A DNA stretch of 64,000 nucleotides from VRUE01 sp963699225 (GCA_963699225.1 OY969423.1:372001-436000), one strand, 5' to 3'. Positions 30,231 through 40,179 are shown, numbered from the stretch's first letter. Numbers and translations: made by a program. Notes: a model not told the origin generated them from the letters alone.

Positions 30231-31295
30231 ATGGCACCCAGGATCGTCTCCATCATCGGCTCCCGCCCTGAGATCGTCCAGGCCGCTCCGCTCTCGCTCG
30301 CCTTCAATGGCTGCGTCGAGGAGATCCTGGTGCACACGGGGCAGCATTACGACCCGGCGCTCTCCGATCTGCAGATCGCCGACCTGCGCCTGCCGCTGCC
30401 GGAACACAACCTCGGCGTCGGCTCTCTTCCTAATAGTGAGAGCGTCACGGTTGCCCAGGACCGGATCGCCCGGGTGATCGAGTCAGAGCAGCCCGACGCG
30501 GTGCTGGTCCGCGGCGACACCAACGCGACGATCGCTGGCGCCCGCGCCGCCGTGGCGGCTGGGGTGCAACTGCTGCACGTTGAGGCGGGCCTGCGCAGCT
30601 ACCGCGACGACATGCCCGAGGAGGCCAACCGGATCGAGACCGACCGGATCTCCAACCTGCTCTTCGCTCCCTGCGAGCACGCGCGCCAAACACTTCTCTC
30701 CGAGGGCATCGAGGGCACGGTCAAGGTAACCGGCGACGTCCTTGCTGACGTCCTGCTCTCCACCCGCGACCGTCTCGGTGAGGGGGTGGAGGACGGCGAT
30801 TACATCCTTGCCACCGCCCACCGTAATTACAACACTGACTCGCCCGAGCGCCTTGGCGCCGTGCTCGCCTGCCTACAGGCAGCTGAGCAGCGAGTGATCT
30901 TCCCGCTGCACCCGCGTACCCGCAAGAGCCTCGAGACCTGGGGTCTTGAAGTTCCCGCCAACGTCGAGGTGCGCGACGCCGTCACTTACACCGAGATGTT
31001 GACCCTGGAGCGCGACGCGGTTGCGATCGCCACCGACTCCGGCGGTGTCCAGCGTGAGGCCTATCTCTGGGGCGTTCCCTGCATCACGATGCGCGAGGAG
31101 ACGGAGTGGATCGAGACCGTCTCCACCGGCTGGAACACCCTGGTCGGCGTCGACGCGGAGAAGTTCCGCGACGCCCTGTCCAAGCCCCAGCCGCAGGAGC
31201 GCCCCCCGATCTTCGGCGACGGCAGCGCCGCCCAGCGGATTGCCGAACTGACCGTGGCTCATCTCGAGCTGACCGTGGAGGGATCCCTTGTCTGA
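30231..31295 (+). CDS. wecB: UDP-N-acetylglucosamine 2-epimerase (non-hydrolysing)
   Basis: A 354-residue WecB/MnaA-type epimerase that interconverts UDP-GlcNAc and UDP-ManNAc for surface glycans. Motifs: GSRPEIVQAAP at the start, RGDTNATIAGA, HVEAGLRSYRDDMPEEANRIETDRIS, ATAHRNYNTDSPERL and ATDSGGVQREAYLWGVPCITMREETEW. Catalytic Asp, Glu and His equivalents are kept, but the Lys of the classical RPEAIK motif is Gln here. It heads a plus-strand operon and its stop overlaps the next gene by eight bases. Confidence 0.9.
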   Translation: MAPRIVSIIGSRPEIVQAAPLSLAFNGCVEEILVHTGQHYDPALSDLQIADLRLPLPEHNLGVGSLPNSESVTVAQDRIARVIESEQPDAVLVRGDTNATIAGARAAVAAGVQLLHVEAGLRSYRDDMPEEANRIETDRISNLLFAPCEHARQTLLSEGIEGTVKVTGDVLADVLLSTRDRLGEGVEDGDYILATAHRNYNTDSPERLGAVLACLQAAEQRVIFPLHPRTRKSLETWGLEVPANVEVRDAVTYTEMLTLERDAVAIATDSGGVQREAYLWGVPCITMREETEWIETVSTGWNTLVGVDAEKFRDALSKPQPQERPPIFGDGSAAQRIAELTVAHLELTVEGSLV

Positions 31296-32346
31296 GCAGC
31301 TGAGAATCGGTGTCATCGGCTGTGGGCGCATGGGCGCGTTCCACGTCCGCAACTACTCCCAGATCGATTGCGCGCACCTAGCCGCCGTCGCCGAGCCGGA
31401 CGAGGAATCGCGCCGGCGGGCAACCGCGGGCACCGGCGCCGTCGAATTCTCCGACTGGCGCGAGCTGATCGAGTTCGGCGCCGACGAACTGGACGCGGTC
31501 TCGATCGCCTGTCCCTCCGAGTACCACGCCGAGGTCGCCCTCGAGGCGCTCGCCGCCGACCTTCATGTGCTGGTCGAGAAGCCGATCGCGACCACGCTGC
31601 CGGATGCCCTGCGCATGCGCGGGGCGGCGATGGAGGCCGACCGCAAGCTGATGGTCGGCCACGTCGAGCGTTTCAACCCGGCGGTCGCCAAGCTGCGCGA
31701 GCTGGTCGCCGACGGGCGCCTCGGCAACGTCTATCGCGCCCACACGACGCGGGTCGGGCCGCTGCCGACGCGGATCCAGGACACCGGCGTCGCGATTGAC
31801 CTCGCCACCCACGACCTTGACGTGATGCAGCACGTGCTCGATCGCCAGATCGGCGAGATCTACGCCGACGGCGGCCGTTTCCAGCATGGCTCCCAAGAGG
31901 ACCTGCTGACCTGCATGGCTCGCTTCGGACCCAAGGACACCGGCGACACACTCGGCCTGCTCGACGTCAACTGGTTGACGCCGGAGAAGAAGCGCGAGAT
32001 CGCCCTGATCGGCGAGAACGGCCTGCTGCGCGCCAGCTACATCACCCAGGACGTCTGGTTCGTCGAATCGCCGAGCGCGCCGCTTCACTGGGACGAGCTC
32101 TCGGTACTGCGCGGCGACGGTGAGGGTGCCGCGGTCCGCTTCTCGCTGGCCAAGGCCGAGCCGCTGCGCTCCGAGCTGGAAGCCTTCTGCCGCTGCGTGC
32201 TCGACGACACACCGGAGCCGGTCAGCGCCCACGACGGGGTCAAGGCGCTTGCCGCCGCCCTGGCGATGCGCGAGTCGGCCGCGGTCCGCCGTCCGGTCGA
32301 GCTACTTGACATTCCCGCCCCCCGGCCGCTGGAGGTACTGGTGTGA
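31288..32346 (+). CDS. Gfo/Idh/MocA-family sugar dehydrogenase
   Basis: A 352-residue NAD(P)-dependent oxidoreductase. The Rossmann core shows IGVIGCGRMGAFHVRNY and VSIACPSEYHAEVALEAL, then VEKPIATTLPDAL with the conserved Lys; the second domain has GVAIDLATHDLDVMQHVL with the active-site His. It is distinct from the dehydrogenase at 28337. With the UDP-GlcNAc epimerase just upstream, a role in making an amino-uronic acid such as a ManNAc or GlcNAc derivative is likely but not proven. The start is a TTG at 31288, overlapping the epimerase stop. Confidence 0.85.
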   Translation: MSEQLRIGVIGCGRMGAFHVRNYSQIDCAHLAAVAEPDEESRRRATAGTGAVEFSDWRELIEFGADELDAVSIACPSEYHAEVALEALAADLHVLVEKPIATTLPDALRMRGAAMEADRKLMVGHVERFNPAVAKLRELVADGRLGNVYRAHTTRVGPLPTRIQDTGVAIDLATHDLDVMQHVLDRQIGEIYADGGRFQHGSQEDLLTCMARFGPKDTGDTLGLLDVNWLTPEKKREIALIGENGLLRASYITQDVWFVESPSAPLHWDELSVLRGDGEGAAVRFSLAKAEPLRSELEAFCRCVLDDTPEPVSAHDGVKALAAALAMRESAAVRRPVELLDIPAPRPLEVLV

Positions 32347-33188
32347 TCCGCTTCGTAATCCCCGCCTACAACGAGGCGGAAAACATTCCCAAGCTGCTTG
32401 CCGACCTGGCACCCGTCGCCCGTGAGCTGGGCGCCCGCGTGATCATCGTCGACGACGGCTCCACCGACGGCACCGCCGAGGTGATCCGCGAGCACGCCCG
32501 CGACATGCACCTGGCGGTCGTCAAGCACACCACTAATCGCGGTCTTGGCACCGCGATCAACACCGGCATCCGCTCGGCGCTGAAGGAGTCCTCGGACGAC
32601 GACGCGATCGTCACCCTCGAGGCCGACACGACCTCTGACCTCTCCGATTTGCCGCGGATGATGGAAGTCTTCGACCAAGGCACCGACGTTGTGCTCGCCT
32701 CCGTCTACGCCCCCGGCGGCAAGATCGTCGGCGTCGCCGGCTGGCGCCTGGCGGCGAGCAAGTCGGTCTCCAACACCTTCCGCTACCTAGGCGGGCTGCG
32801 CCAGATCCACACGCTTTCCTCGCTCTACCGCGTCTACCGCGCCGGCACTCTGCGCCGCGCCGCCGACACCTACGGCTACCTGCTCGTGCGCGAGCCCGGT
32901 TTCGCCGCCAACGTCGAGCTGTTGCTGAAGCTCTATAACGCTGGCGCCAGCGTCGCCGAGGTGCCGACCACGAATGACTGGACGACCCGCAAGGGTGAGT
33001 CGAAGATGCAGCTGAAGCCGACCGTGCTCGCTTACTTCCGGGTGATGGCCGCGCAGATGGTCGGTCGCATCCAGCCGCCGCCGGTATCGCCCTTGGCAGA
33101 GGTGACCGCGCCGCTGCCCGTGGCCGATGAAGCGCCCGCTGCGCCCGTCGCCAGTGGCGAGCCGCAGCCGGTCGCCCAGCCCGGATGA
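32343..33188 (+). CDS. GT2-family glycosyltransferase (dolichol-phosphate-mannose-synthase-like)
   Basis: A 281-residue inverting glycosyltransferase. The GT-A start IRFVIPAYNEAENIPKLLADL, the DDGSTDGT nucleotide site and an EADTTSDLSDLP acceptor-side motif in place of DxD point to the DPM-synthase branch, which moves a sugar to a polyprenyl phosphate. After the domain a Pro/Ala-rich tail of about 35 residues follows; no membrane helix is obvious. The GTG start overlaps the dehydrogenase stop, and the stop overlaps the FAD enzyme ATG. Confidence 0.85.
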   Translation: MIRFVIPAYNEAENIPKLLADLAPVARELGARVIIVDDGSTDGTAEVIREHARDMHLAVVKHTTNRGLGTAINTGIRSALKESSDDDAIVTLEADTTSDLSDLPRMMEVFDQGTDVVLASVYAPGGKIVGVAGWRLAASKSVSNTFRYLGGLRQIHTLSSLYRVYRAGTLRRAADTYGYLLVREPGFAANVELLLKLYNAGASVAEVPTTNDWTTRKGESKMQLKPTVLAYFRVMAAQMVGRIQPPPVSPLAEVTAPLPVADEAPAAPVASGEPQPVAQPG

Positions 33189-34567
33189 GCCCACGGCCGC
33201 AGCCGCCCAAGGTCGGCATCGTCGGCGGCGGCGTGCTTGGCACCTCGCTCGCCCTGCGCCTCGCTCAGGCCGGCGCCAAGGTGACCGTGATCGAGCGCGG
33301 CCCCAGTCTCGGCGGGCTGGCCGGGACGATGGACTTCGGTGGCCACCAGGTCGACCGCTTCTACCACGTGATCACGCCGGCGGACTCGCGCATGATTGCG
33401 ATGGCCGAGGAGGTCGGGCTCGGTGACCAGCTGCGCTTCACTCCGGTCGGCGCCGGCTTCTTCGCCGGTGGCGAGATGCACGACTTCAACGGCATCGGCG
33501 ACCTGCTGCGCTTCTCGCCACTGAGCCCGGCGGCGCGGCTGCGCCTGGGCTGGTTCGTCGCTCAATGCCAGCTGCGCAGCTCTTACAACAAGCTCGAGCA
33601 AATCCCGCTGGAGACCTGGCTGCGCCGCCACTGCGGCAACCAGGTCTATGAGCGGATCTGGAAGCCGCTGCTCGACTCCCGCTTCGACGGCGATCCTTCC
33701 GGTCTGCCGGCGACCTACCTCTGGGCCCGCACGCGGCGCATGTCCGGTGCCCGCGGCAAGGGCGGCGGCGAGGAAATGGGCTACATCGCCGGCGGTCACC
33801 AGCGGCTGATCGACGCGATGGTCTCGCGCGCCGAGGAGCTCGGGGTCGAGGCGCGCACGGATGCTCCGGTCAAGGGTCTGGCCACTGACGCCGAGGGCGC
33901 CATCACCGGGGTCGAGCTGGAAGGGGAGACGCTTGAGTTCGACCTGACGATCCCGACCCTGCAGCCGCCGGCGCTGCGCTTCTTGCTGCCCGAGCGCCAC
34001 CAGGGACTACTGGCGCCCTATCCGAAGCGTTGGCTGGGCTGCGTCTGCGTGATCATCAAGGTGAAGCGTTCGCTGCTGCCCTACTACGCGACCAACATCG
34101 TCGAGCCAACGCCGATCACCAGCGCGATCGAGACTTCGCAGGTGCTGGGTACCGAGCACACCGATGGGCTCCACCTCGTCTACATCCCCAAGTACTGCGA
34201 TCCCGACGCGCCCGAGCAAAGCGAGGACGACGAGTCCATATATAGGCGCTTCACCGACTACCTGGCCCGCCTCTCGCCCGGCTTCAGCCGCGACGAGGTG
34301 GTCGACTGGACCGTGCAGCGGGCCAAGCTGGTCGAGCCGGTGCACCAGATACGCAGCGGTGGGGGCGAGCGGGTGGCGCCGCTCTGGCCCGGGGTCGACG
34401 GCCTTGCGCTCGCCTCCAACGCCCAGATCTACCCCTACCTGCTCAACGGCGACTCGGTGATGGGCTTTGCCGAAGAGGTGGCGGAACAGGTGAGCGATCG
34501 CCTCGGCCTTCCGGGCACTTCGTCCAATAGTGCGAAAAACGGCCTAGTCGGCACGTTGTCTAGTTAG
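33185..34567 (+). CDS. FAD-dependent amine-oxidase-fold oxidoreductase
   Basis: A 460-residue flavoprotein. The N-terminal dinucleotide-binding motif is VGIVGGGVLGTSLALRLAQAGAKVTVIERGPSLGGLAGT, followed by HQVDRFYHVITPADSRM and a C-terminal FAD-contact segment GVDGLALASNAQIYPYLLNGDSVMGFAEEVAEQV. This group, close to protoporphyrinogen-oxidase-like and UDP-galactopyranose-mutase-like proteins, recurs in polysaccharide loci, where it probably oxidises or rearranges a sugar or lipid carrier. Overlaps the GT2 stop by four bases; last gene of the epimerase operon. Confidence 0.8.
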   Translation: MSPRPQPPKVGIVGGGVLGTSLALRLAQAGAKVTVIERGPSLGGLAGTMDFGGHQVDRFYHVITPADSRMIAMAEEVGLGDQLRFTPVGAGFFAGGEMHDFNGIGDLLRFSPLSPAARLRLGWFVAQCQLRSSYNKLEQIPLETWLRRHCGNQVYERIWKPLLDSRFDGDPSGLPATYLWARTRRMSGARGKGGGEEMGYIAGGHQRLIDAMVSRAEELGVEARTDAPVKGLATDAEGAITGVELEGETLEFDLTIPTLQPPALRFLLPERHQGLLAPYPKRWLGCVCVIIKVKRSLLPYYATNIVEPTPITSAIETSQVLGTEHTDGLHLVYIPKYCDPDAPEQSEDDESIYRRFTDYLARLSPGFSRDEVVDWTVQRAKLVEPVHQIRSGGGERVAPLWPGVDGLALASNAQIYPYLLNGDSVMGFAEEVAEQVSDRLGLPGTSSNSAKNGLVGTLSS

Positions 34568-34609
34568 TCACGGAACGCGCCGGTCCGGCACGCCCGTTGC
34601 TGACCGGCC

Positions 34610-35872
34610 ATGTACCAGGTAGAAGCCTCAAAAGCCCTCCTCAAGCCCAAGCTCTGGGCTCGTCGCTCCGCCCGGCTGAACGTGCCGCGCAACGTGGTGA
34701 TGCTGGGGATGGTCAGCATGCTGACCGACGTCTCTTCGGAGATGGTGGCGACGATCCTGCCGCTGTACCTCGTCTTCAGTCTCGGCGCCAGTCCGCTGGC
34801 GCTAGGGGCGATCGACGGCACCTACCGCGGTGCCGCCGCCCTCGTCCAGGTGGCGAGTGGATTCATTTCTGACCGCTGGCGCAAGCCCAAGGAGGTTGCC
34901 GGAGCGGGCTACGGAATCTCGGCCGTGGGCAAGGTTGCGCTGGTCGCCGCCGGCAACACGATCGGCGGCATCGGCGCGATCGTCGCCTTCGATCGCATCG
35001 GCAAGGGCATCCGCACGGCGCCGCGCGACGCTCTGATCTCGCTCTCGAGCAGCAAAGCCGGCCTTGCCACCGCCTTCGGTGTGCACCGGGCGATGGACTC
35101 GGCCGGTGCCATGCTCGGTCCGCTGATCGCCTTCGGGATTCTGCTCGCTGCCCCGGCCCGCTTCGACGCCGTCTTCGTCGTCAGCACGCTCTTCGCCGTG
35201 CTCGGCGTCGCCGTGCTGATCCTCACCGTGCAGGGCAAGCCAAAACGGGCGCCTCGCGAGGACAAGCCCGCGCCGTCGCTGCGCGCGGCGGCCGGACTGG
35301 TCAAGGACCGGCGCTTCGCGCTGCTGCTGATCGCCGCCACCGTGCTCTCGCTGACCAGCATCTCCGACGCGATGCTCTACGTCGGCCTGCAGCGCAAGAT
35401 CGACTTCGCGCCGGCCGTCTTCCCGCTGCTCTACGTGATCACCGCGGTCGCCTTCATGGGGCTGGCGATCCCGGTTGGTCAGCTCGCCGACCGGGTCGGC
35501 CGCGTGCCGGTGCTGTTGGCCGGCTATGCCCTCCTCTTCATCGTCTACGGTGCGCTGCTGATGAGCTCGCTCGGCTACGGACTGCTGGTCCTCTGCCTGC
35601 TCGGCCTCGGCGGCTACTTCGCCGCCACCGAAGGGGTGCTGGCGGCGATCGCCGGAGCGCTCCTGCCGGAGGACCTGCAGGCGAGCGGGCTCGGCATGCT
35701 GACCACCGTGGTCAGCATCGGCAACCTGTTCTCCTCGCTCGTCTTCGGCGCCCTTTGGCTCGAGCTCGGCCTGCACAGGGCGGTGCTCGTCTTCGGCGGC
35801 GCCCTAGCCCTGGCGATCGTCGCCGCGGTGCCGCTGCTGCTGCGCTCGCAGCGGGCGCCAGCGCATGGGTAA
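34610..35872 (+). CDS. Major facilitator superfamily transporter
   Basis: A 420-residue integral membrane protein with about 12 hydrophobic helices in two halves. Typical MFS loops are seen: LVQVASGFISDRWRKPKEVAG between helices 2 and 3 and GLAIPVGQLADRVGRVPVLLAG in the second half. A basic linker (KPKRAPREDKP) separates the halves. The N-terminus VVMLGMVSMLTDVSSEMVATILPLYL resembles a subfamily of uncharacterised exporters. The substrate is unknown; its position in the glycan locus suggests a product or precursor. The next gene starts eight bases before its stop. Confidence 0.85.
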   Translation: MYQVEASKALLKPKLWARRSARLNVPRNVVMLGMVSMLTDVSSEMVATILPLYLVFSLGASPLALGAIDGTYRGAAALVQVASGFISDRWRKPKEVAGAGYGISAVGKVALVAAGNTIGGIGAIVAFDRIGKGIRTAPRDALISLSSSKAGLATAFGVHRAMDSAGAMLGPLIAFGILLAAPARFDAVFVVSTLFAVLGVAVLILTVQGKPKRAPREDKPAPSLRAAAGLVKDRRFALLLIAATVLSLTSISDAMLYVGLQRKIDFAPAVFPLLYVITAVAFMGLAIPVGQLADRVGRVPVLLAGYALLFIVYGALLMSSLGYGLLVLCLLGLGGYFAATEGVLAAIAGALLPEDLQASGLGMLTTVVSIGNLFSSLVFGALWLELGLHRAVLVFGGALALAIVAAVPLLLRSQRAPAHG

Positions 35873-36848
35873 GCGCAACGGCAAGATCCTCGCCGCGATC
35901 GTCGTGCTCTGCGTGTTCGGCGCCGGTGCCTACATCGCCTATGCCGCGCTCGGTCCGAGTGAGACGACGACCGATGCCCGGCCCGAAGCCAGGGCGGTGC
36001 TCGCCCACAGCGACGTGATGGTGCGCGCCGTCGAACCGTCCAATCCGCGCCTCAACGGTCGCGTCTTCATCGTCGACCACGGCAAGGTCAAGCAACTGCC
36101 AGGCGATCTGAGCTGTGAGCGGGTCTACTATGCCGCCGGCCGCGGTATCTGCATGGGGGTGGCCGAGTCCGGCGTCGACTACATCGCCACCGTCTTCGAC
36201 GCAAAGATGCATCCAATCCACACGATTCGCCTCAGCGGCTTCCCGTCGCGAGCGCGCGTCTCTGCGGACGGGCGCTACGGTGCGATGACCGTTTTCGTCA
36301 CGGGCGATTCCTACCTCGGGACAAGCGGCGCCTTCTCGACTCGGACCTACATAGTCGACATGGCAACCGGTGAGACGATTGGTCAGCTAGAGCAGTTTCA
36401 CGTGGTCAAGGACGGCAAGCCGTTCGATGCTCCCGACTTCAACTTCTGGGGTGTCACCTTTGCCAAGGACTCGAATCGCTTTTACGCAACCTTGGGCACC
36501 GGAGACCATCACTACCTGGTCGAGGGGAGCGTGCGAGACCACTCGATGCGAGTCCTGCGCGACGGAGTCGAGTGTCCCTCGCTTTCTCCGGACGGGACGC
36601 GGATTGCTTTCAAGAGCCGGATCGGGACGCAGACCCGGTGGCGCCTGCGAGTCCTTGACTTGGCCACATTGCAGGATCATGGGCTGGCGGAGACGCGGTC
36701 GATCGACGATCAGGTCGAGTGGTTGGATGATGAAAACCTGATCTACTCCGACGGCCAAAACGTATACGCCGTTCCAGCTAACGGCGGTGGAGAACCGCAG
36801 CTAATCCTGAGAAATGCCACTTCTCCGGTCTCTCTCCACGCTCGCTGA
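35865..36848 (+). CDS. Membrane-anchored beta-propeller-like protein
   Basis: A 327-residue protein with one N-terminal hydrophobic helix (residues 8-28, ILAAIVVLCVFGAGAYIAYAAL) and no cleavable-looking end, so it should be anchored with the bulk outside. The outer part has repeated strand blocks typical of PD40/TolB-type propellers (for example CPSLSPDGTRIAFKSRIG and DDQVEWLDDENLIYSDGQNVYAVP). Binding partners are unknown. It overlaps the MFS gene and is followed by a hairpin terminator. Confidence 0.7.
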   Translation: MGKRNGKILAAIVVLCVFGAGAYIAYAALGPSETTTDARPEARAVLAHSDVMVRAVEPSNPRLNGRVFIVDHGKVKQLPGDLSCERVYYAAGRGICMGVAESGVDYIATVFDAKMHPIHTIRLSGFPSRARVSADGRYGAMTVFVTGDSYLGTSGAFSTRTYIVDMATGETIGQLEQFHVVKDGKPFDAPDFNFWGVTFAKDSNRFYATLGTGDHHYLVEGSVRDHSMRVLRDGVECPSLSPDGTRIAFKSRIGTQTRWRLRVLDLATLQDHGLAETRSIDDQVEWLDDENLIYSDGQNVYAVPANGGGEPQLILRNATSPVSLHAR

Positions 36849-36902
36849 GTCGGCTGCGCTGAGGTCGGCTTAACAAAAAGCTGGTTATTGTCCCCTCGCG
36901 GT

Positions 36903-36922
36903 ACGCCCCCTGGCGGGGGCGT
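36903..36922 (+). terminator. Hairpin terminator after the propeller gene
   Basis: Perfect 8-base arms (ACGCCCCC and GGGGGCGT) around a 4-base loop, followed by TTTAG. This is the best classical intrinsic terminator in the window. It closes the operon that ends at 36848 and precedes the exported beta-helix gene. Confidence 0.75.
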
Positions 36923-37002
36923 TTAGATCGAGCAACTCGACCATTCGTCGATGAAGGCCGAGTCGTTTCAGGAAGGTGGGAGGGGGTACCGACAGGTCAG
37001 CC

Positions 37003-40000
37003 ATGTTCAACCAACGCGCTTGCCATCCCGGGCGCGCGATCCCAGTCCTCGTGGTGATCGTCGCCATTCTTGCCTTCGTGACCGTTGCTGCTGGCGCAAC
37101 GCGAATCATCGATCGCGTTGCCGTAAGCAAGCGGGTCGCTGACTTGTCGTCAGGCGTATCAGGCCTATACCGGCACCCCGATGACACCGATGGCGACGGG
37201 CTGACGAACCGCTACGAGGTTCGGCGCTCACACACGAATCCAAGGCTTCGCGATACCGACGGAGATGGGCTGAGCGACGGGCAGGAGGTCCTGGGGGGAA
37301 CGAATCCACTCGATCCGAACAGTCCGGGAAGGTCTTCTACTACCCCAACCCAGCCGACCCCAGGCCCGGAACCCACGCAGCCTCCCAAGCCCGACCCCAA
37401 ACCGATCCCTTCGGAACCGGAATCGCCGGCACCCGAACCGGAACCGGAACCTGAACCTGAATCGCCAGCACCTGAACCTCAACCTGAACCTGAACCACCG
37501 GCGCCAGAACCCGAACCCGAATCGCCTGTCTCCGAAACTCCATCTACGACCGCCGATCTCTACCTCAGCCCCTCGGGATCGGATGCCGCCAGTTGCTCCG
37601 CCGCAAACCCCTGCCACTCGCTCAATCGCGCCTACAAACTGGCCCAACCCGGTCAGACGGTGGAGGTGGCGGCTGGCAGCTATTCAGACACTTCGCTCTC
37701 GCTGGACTCATCGAAGACATCAAATACGGATGTCCTGATTCGTCCTGCCGCCGGAGCGGCGGTGACCTTCACCTCGCAGCTGCATATCTCGGCGCGACAC
37801 CTCGAGCTTCGTGGCATGCGCTTCTCCAGCAAGCTCTGGATCGAAGCAAGCGCCGTTGACGTAACGCTTCGCAACGACACCCTGAAGAACTTCGATCTCT
37901 ACTCCGACGGGAAACAGTCCTCCGAAAACATCTCCTTCATCGGGGGCAGCATTGGCCCGTCGGCCAATGAAAACAGTCGCATCGCGTCGAACGGAACGTC
38001 CACGACCGCTTCACCCAAGAACATCCTCATCGAAGGCGTCGACTTCCATGACTTCACCGTCACCCCGGGCTCGGAAGCCCACGTCGAGTGCCTGCAGGTG
38101 TGGGCGGTCGACGGGCTGACGATCCGCGACAGCACATTCAGCAATTGCGAGGTCTTCGACATCTTCCTGCAGAAGCTCCCCGAAGGCGCGGCGGCGACGC
38201 CCTCCAACATCCTGATCGAGAACAACTTCTTCGATTGCTGTGGCAGCGGCTTCTACTCGATCCGGATGGCCGATCACCCCGGGACCAGCTGGAAAAACGT
38301 CACGATCCGCAACAACTCCCTCGACAAGGCGATCAACCCCGATCCGGCCGTTCCGTACTCGAACGTGAAGATCGTCGGCAATGTGGGCCCGTCCCTGGCG
38401 CTCTGGGCGGGATCGACAGGAGCGACCCAATCGAAACCCCCGGCAGGGCTGACGGTTGACTACAACGTTTGGTACGCCGGCGCCAAAATCGGCTCCCACG
38501 ACAAGGTGGCGCCCTCGGGCTTCCGCAATCCCGCCGCGCTCGACTTCCACCTCACGGCCGGCGCCGCGGCGATCGACGCGGGTGATCCCACCAGCTTCCC
38601 CGCTGCCGACATCGATGGCGATGCTCGTCCCGCCGGCAACGCGCCGGATGCGGGAGCCGATGAGACGGGTGCGGCGGCGCCCCCGCCGGCATCGGACACG
38701 GTCGCGCCAAATACGCAGCTTGTCGGGGGCCCCAGCGGCGTCACCACGACGGACTCGGCGACGTTCACGTTCTCGGCCTCAGAGACCGGCGCAACCTTCG
38801 AATGTCAGCTCGACGGCGCCAGCTGGACGGCTTGCGCGACGCCAAAAACCTATAGCAGCCTGGATGAAGGCCAGAACACCTTCGAGGTCCGCGCCAAGGA
38901 TGCGGCGGGCAACGTCGACAGCACACCTGCTGTTCGCACCTGGACTATCGAAGAGCCTGAATCAGTCCCACCACCGGACACTCCTCCTCCGGTACCCTCA
39001 GGCAACGCCGATCTCTTCCTCGCCGCAGGCGGCTCGGATTCCGCCTCCTGTTCGGCGGCGGCTCCCTGTAAGTCACTCAACCGCGCTTATCAAGTCGCTT
39101 CGCCTGGCGACATCGTCCAGCTCGCTGCGGGTAGCTATGGCGACCAGACGCTCCAGCGCGACACTGGCCTGACTTCCTCCGAAGACGTTGTCTTCCGCCC
39201 CGCCTCGGGCGCGACGGTGACCCTTGGCACTGTCACCGTCTACGCCTCGCACGTGACGTTGGAAGGGATGAACGCGACCGATCTCAACGCCCGTGTCACC
39301 GATCCGTACCAGTTCGCCGTCTCGGACATCACCTTCCGCAACATGGATGCGCGCAACTTCATGGTCATGTCGGCCTCAGACGTCAACATCATCGGCGGCG
39401 ACTACGGGCCCGCGAGCGATTGCGGTGGCCCCTACGGCGGCTCCAACAACAGCATCCGCCGCTTCGCCGAAAACGGCGCGCCCAACCCAACGAACGTCTT
39501 GATCGAAGGGGTGAAGATCCACGACATCACCTCCTACAACCTCACCCAGTGCCACATGGAGGGCCTGGCGATCTTTGCCGGCAACGGCGTCACGGTTCGC
39601 AACTCGAAGTTCTGGGGAAACTCCGTCTATGACATCTTCCTGCAGTCCAACAGCGGCCCGGTCTCGAACCTGTTGATCGAGAACAACTGGCTCGCGGCGT
39701 CAGTGGGCCAGGCAGGAAGCGGCTCGGGCTCGAGCTCGCTCGCCTTCTCTGGGGGCTCCGGCGACTTCGCCAATTCAACGATCCGCAACAACTCGGTGAA
39801 CGGGTACATCTCCTTCGACGACAACGGCGTCAACCCGGCCTACACCAACTTCAAGGCCGTGGGCAACATCGGCCAGCCGCTCTACGGATCTTGCTCGCTG
39901 CGGGGCGTCATCTACCGCTACAACGTCTGGAAGGGCATGGCCTGTGGGACCGGCGACGTCAACCTGAGCGGCGCCTACCCTTACGTCAACGCAGTCAACG

Positions 40001-40146
40001 GTCCGGCGATGGACTATCACCTGACCGGGGGGGTCGCCAAGGACTTGGTCCCGGCGAGCGAAGAGAGCAACCCGACCACGGACATCGACGGCCAGCCGCG
40101 GCTTCAGGGATCGAAGGTCGACGCGGGCGCCGACGAGACCGGCTGA
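37003..40146 (+). CDS. Large exported double beta-helix protein with TSP3 repeats
   Basis: A 1047-residue protein. Order: a membrane helix or signal (about residues 10-32), two calcium-binding thrombospondin-type-3 units (DTDGDGLTNRYE and DTDGDGLSDGQE), a Pro/Glu-rich spacer, a right-handed parallel beta-helix (about 185-550), a bacterial Ig-like domain (TFECQLDGASWTACAT... AKDAAGNVDSTP), a Pro-rich spacer, and a second beta-helix (about 670-1040). Both helices start with ASCSAANPCHSLNRAYKLAQPGQ-like caps. Such domains bind or cut polysaccharides or act as surface fibres. ATG 37003 is preferred over GTG 36976. Anchoring is by the N-terminus. Confidence 0.8.
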   Translation: MFNQRACHPGRAIPVLVVIVAILAFVTVAAGATRIIDRVAVSKRVADLSSGVSGLYRHPDDTDGDGLTNRYEVRRSHTNPRLRDTDGDGLSDGQEVLGGTNPLDPNSPGRSSTTPTQPTPGPEPTQPPKPDPKPIPSEPESPAPEPEPEPEPESPAPEPQPEPEPPAPEPEPESPVSETPSTTADLYLSPSGSDAASCSAANPCHSLNRAYKLAQPGQTVEVAAGSYSDTSLSLDSSKTSNTDVLIRPAAGAAVTFTSQLHISARHLELRGMRFSSKLWIEASAVDVTLRNDTLKNFDLYSDGKQSSENISFIGGSIGPSANENSRIASNGTSTTASPKNILIEGVDFHDFTVTPGSEAHVECLQVWAVDGLTIRDSTFSNCEVFDIFLQKLPEGAAATPSNILIENNFFDCCGSGFYSIRMADHPGTSWKNVTIRNNSLDKAINPDPAVPYSNVKIVGNVGPSLALWAGSTGATQSKPPAGLTVDYNVWYAGAKIGSHDKVAPSGFRNPAALDFHLTAGAAAIDAGDPTSFPAADIDGDARPAGNAPDAGADETGAAAPPPASDTVAPNTQLVGGPSGVTTTDSATFTFSASETGATFECQLDGASWTACATPKTYSSLDEGQNTFEVRAKDAAGNVDSTPAVRTWTIEEPESVPPPDTPPPVPSGNADLFLAAGGSDSASCSAAAPCKSLNRAYQVASPGDIVQLAAGSYGDQTLQRDTGLTSSEDVVFRPASGATVTLGTVTVYASHVTLEGMNATDLNARVTDPYQFAVSDITFRNMDARNFMVMSASDVNIIGGDYGPASDCGGPYGGSNNSIRRFAENGAPNPTNVLIEGVKIHDITSYNLTQCHMEGLAIFAGNGVTVRNSKFWGNSVYDIFLQSNSGPVSNLLIENNWLAASVGQAGSGSGSSSLAFSGGSGDFANSTIRNNSVNGYISFDDNGVNPAYTNFKAVGNIGQPLYGSCSLRGVIYRYNVWKGMACGTGDVNLSGAYPYVNAVNGPAMDYHLTGGVAKDLVPASEESNPTTDIDGQPRLQGSKVDAGADETG

Positions 40147-40179
40147 CCCGCCCGTCCGAGGCGTGGGGTCGCTTTCGGC

